Part shown: piece by piece, positions 62,138 through 64,000 of the stretch
How the letters are laid out: each line of letters starts with the position of its first letter
Numbering within the stretch: position 1 is the stretch's first letter
Assembly (NCBI GenBank): GCA_977006965.1
Contig: OZ345377.1
Coordinates: 682,001 to 746,000, forward strand
Direction of reading: 5' to 3'
Source: Phymatolithon calcareum
Taxonomy: Eukaryota > Rhodophyta > Florideophyceae > Hapalidiales
Length of the DNA stretch: 64,000 bases
The notes under the pieces: model-generated
Database searches by the model: none
What the model was told of the DNA's origin: nothing
The model's input: the letters and a program-made list of their open reading frames with translations, nothing else
Position numbers and translations under genes: made by a program

Positions 62138-63142
62138 ATGCGACCGCTTGCATCTAACTCGCAGAGGCTTGCATCCAACATATTCGGTAAATTTTTTTCT
62201 CCGGGAAAGAAGTTAACTTACCATGCTTGCTCAATTTATCATATCTTTTCCCACGGCCGTAGTTTTTTTCGGGAATTTCTTTGCAACCGATACCTAACAC
62301 CCCACTCGCAATTGCTCCGCAACGTCGTAGTCGCATTTGCAGACCCTATGTATCACTCTCATCCGAAAGCAGCCAGAGCCGCTTTGATTGCAAGTCTGGG
62401 GATTGCTTTAGCTCTTTACACTGAACCGGAATTTGCAGCTGCTAGTCATCAAGTTCTTCCCCGCTTGCGCTCAGCTTCAAAGCGCCGCTGCCGTGAAACG
62501 CTCAAGGATATTACGTGGTACTTGAGTGATGGGGAGTTTCAGCGCGCTTTCAGGCTGTCAAGGTCGACGTTCGAAGCTCTTCTCGAAATGGTAAAGCCGC
62601 AGTTGCGGCGTGATCGTTTTAAGACAAGAAATTTCAGTTGCGGCGCAATTGACCCAGCCATTAGACTTGCAGTCACTCTTCGTATCCACAATGGCGCTTC
62701 CCATCATGACATGATGATATGTTGGAGGTTCGGGCGCTCGACGGTTTATTCAATTTTTCATGACACTGTTCTGTCAATCACCTCTGTGCTGCACATGCCT
62801 GGTGTTCCCCTCAATGATACCGCTGCTCTAAGAGAGCGTGCGAAAGTATTCAACGAGTCTAGATCTCTACCAAGCCCATTGTGGCGTTGCGTTGGGCCAC
62901 TTGATGGAGCAATATCGAAACTGCCTGTCGACTACGTGCCGCGCAATTTTTACTGTCGGAAAGGGATCTACGCCCTTCCAGTACAAGCTGTACTTGACAC
63001 GAAGTACCGTTTTATGTTCATGAGCTGCAAGTGCGTCGGGAGCACTCATGATTCCGTTGCGTTCTATGTCACTTCATTGGCCAGATGGCTCAGGAACGGG
63101 GAGATTCCGTCGGGCTTCTGGATTGCTGCAGATCCAGCTTAA
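62138..63142 (+). pseudogene. PIF/Harbinger-type transposase truncated before its third catalytic motif
   Basis: 334 codons from ATG 62138; the conserved part begins at about residue 105. It has a helix-turn-helix-like region (LRIHNGASHHDMMICWRFGRSTVYSIFHD), the first catalytic Asp in CVGPLDGAI, then RNFYCRKGIYALPVQAVLD, and the second Asp in CVGSTHDSVAF. The last residues FWIAADPA would lead into the third motif (D.aY), but a stop follows at once. There the sequence changes to a Ty1/copia pol fragment. It is of a different Harbinger lineage from the minus-strand remnant at 61095-61863. The first hundred residues may not be original. Confidence 0.8.
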
Positions 63143-64000
63143 TACTACTTTCCTTTGCCGCTTTTTTGCATTTGAGACTCGCTACCATCGATATTTCTGG
63201 AGCTTATCTACAAGCAGGAATGCTTCAGCGCGAAATCTATATGCGCCCACCAAAAGGTTGGTTAGATTATATTGATGAAATCTGGAAGCTCATCAAACCT
63301 GCGTATGGTCTTGTTGAGTTAGGATGCCTCTAGTAGATCTGCCTGGAAGAATGGCTCTCCGAGTATGGATTATAAACTATTCAAGGTATTCTGCAGCTGT
63401 TCGTCCTAAGAGACAACAATTCTAATGTTATCCTGCTCATTGCGAAGGTAGTTGACGATCTACTTCTCGCCGGAAGTCCAGACGAGATTCAGAGATTCAA
63501 AGACGCTATATCAAACCGGTTTATAATTGGCCGCTTCGTTACCGAGCGCAAATTATTATTCAACAGTCTTCTACTTGAGGAGTCTGAAGATTACAGTGTT
63601 CGCGTCTCAATGGTCGAATTCATGAGAACAATTTCTCCACTGTATATTCCGCGCCCGCGCAGAAATCAGCTCAAAGGTGTATGCATCCCAGGTGAGCTCA
63701 CTTCCCTCCAGAGCCTGACGGGGAAGCTTAACTACATTGGTCATGGCGTTCTGCAGCAAGCCTCACTTGCAGCCAGCAAATCTCAGCAGAATGTTGGAAA
63801 CCTTCGAGATAAACACCTGAAGGAAGCCAACTCTGCTTTCCACCAAGTTCATCAGCTTTCGCCGACCTTCCTCTATCAGTCACTACCATCTCCGCTAACC
63901 GACCATACCACTCTAAAGTCTGTTTCAATCCTTTCCTTCTCAGATGCGAGTACAGGAGCATCCTCGTATGACCAAACGGGATTCCTAATGGGAATTTACA
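63143..64000 (+). pseudogene. Ty1/copia-type pol remnant (RT and RNase H), runs off the window
   Basis: Starting inside RT, the frame LATIDISGAYLQAGMLQREIYMRPPKGW and WKLIKPAYGL matches copia RT (D-x-x-x-A-[FY]-L ... Y-M-x-x-P-x-G ... YGL). Two stops follow near 63331-63336 and another near 63373. From about 63376 the frame is open to the end, with KVVDDLLLAGSP (the Y-V-D-D catalytic motif, here VVDD), LTGKLNYIG and SFSDAST (start of RNase H). The 5' part (gag, integrase, first RT strands) is absent. The left edge coincides with the broken end of the Harbinger ORF, so it probably inserted there or was joined by a deletion. Confidence 0.8.

Overview
The window looks like a piece of an intron-poor eukaryotic nuclear genome with many transposon remnants and a recently duplicated immune-type gene cluster. 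Genes of 1.5 to 4.2 kb read as uninterrupted frames, there are no ribosome-binding sites or operons, and the mobile elements are of eukaryotic classes (Ty3/gypsy, Ty1/copia, PIF/Harbinger, MITE-like elements). A red alga or similar protist is my best guess. This is inference only; no marker gene fixes the taxon.

Layout. 0-7.6 kb: hairpins, a foldback repeat and a decayed Ty3/gypsy element on the minus strand. 7.6-15.4 kb: three related F-box-like/leucine-rich-repeat-like genes (two plus, one minus) and a decayed fourth copy. 15.2-31.8 kb: block A, with an NB-ARC protein lacking a sensor domain (plus strand), an unrecognised 326-residue protein, a small protein with a presequence-like N-terminus, and an NB-ARC-WD40 protein (minus strand). 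32.3-41.4 kb: block C, a partial copy whose NB-ARC-WD40 gene has a different N-terminal half. 41.5-43.8 kb: a terminal-inverted-repeat element with a nested pair. 44.4-60.6 kb: block B, a second copy of block A that starts inside a truncated piece of the third LRR-like gene. 61-64 kb: two different Harbinger-type transposase remnants, the second cut off by a Ty1/copia pol remnant that runs out of the window.

The main result is the NB-ARC-WD40 family (27099-31545, 37117-41346, 56317-60381, all minus strand). Each protein has a helical N-terminus, a complete NB-ARC switch (P-loop, Walker B, GLPxAL, MHD-like LHDLV) and 14, 11 or 11 almost identical 43-residue WD40 repeats. Between repeats nearly all changes fall at five positions (4, 5, 7, 23 and 25, counting from the G of GH). 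That is the pattern of fungal HET-D/E/R non-self recognition receptors: repeats kept uniform by concerted evolution while residues on one propeller face diversify. The central NB-ARC module has also been swapped in one copy. The sensor-less NB-ARC gene travels in the same duplicated block and may be a helper or executor partner. This looks like an evolving receptor cluster, perhaps for innate immunity or allorecognition; the function is inferred, not shown.

All similarities were judged by eye; no alignments, domain searches or expression data were available.
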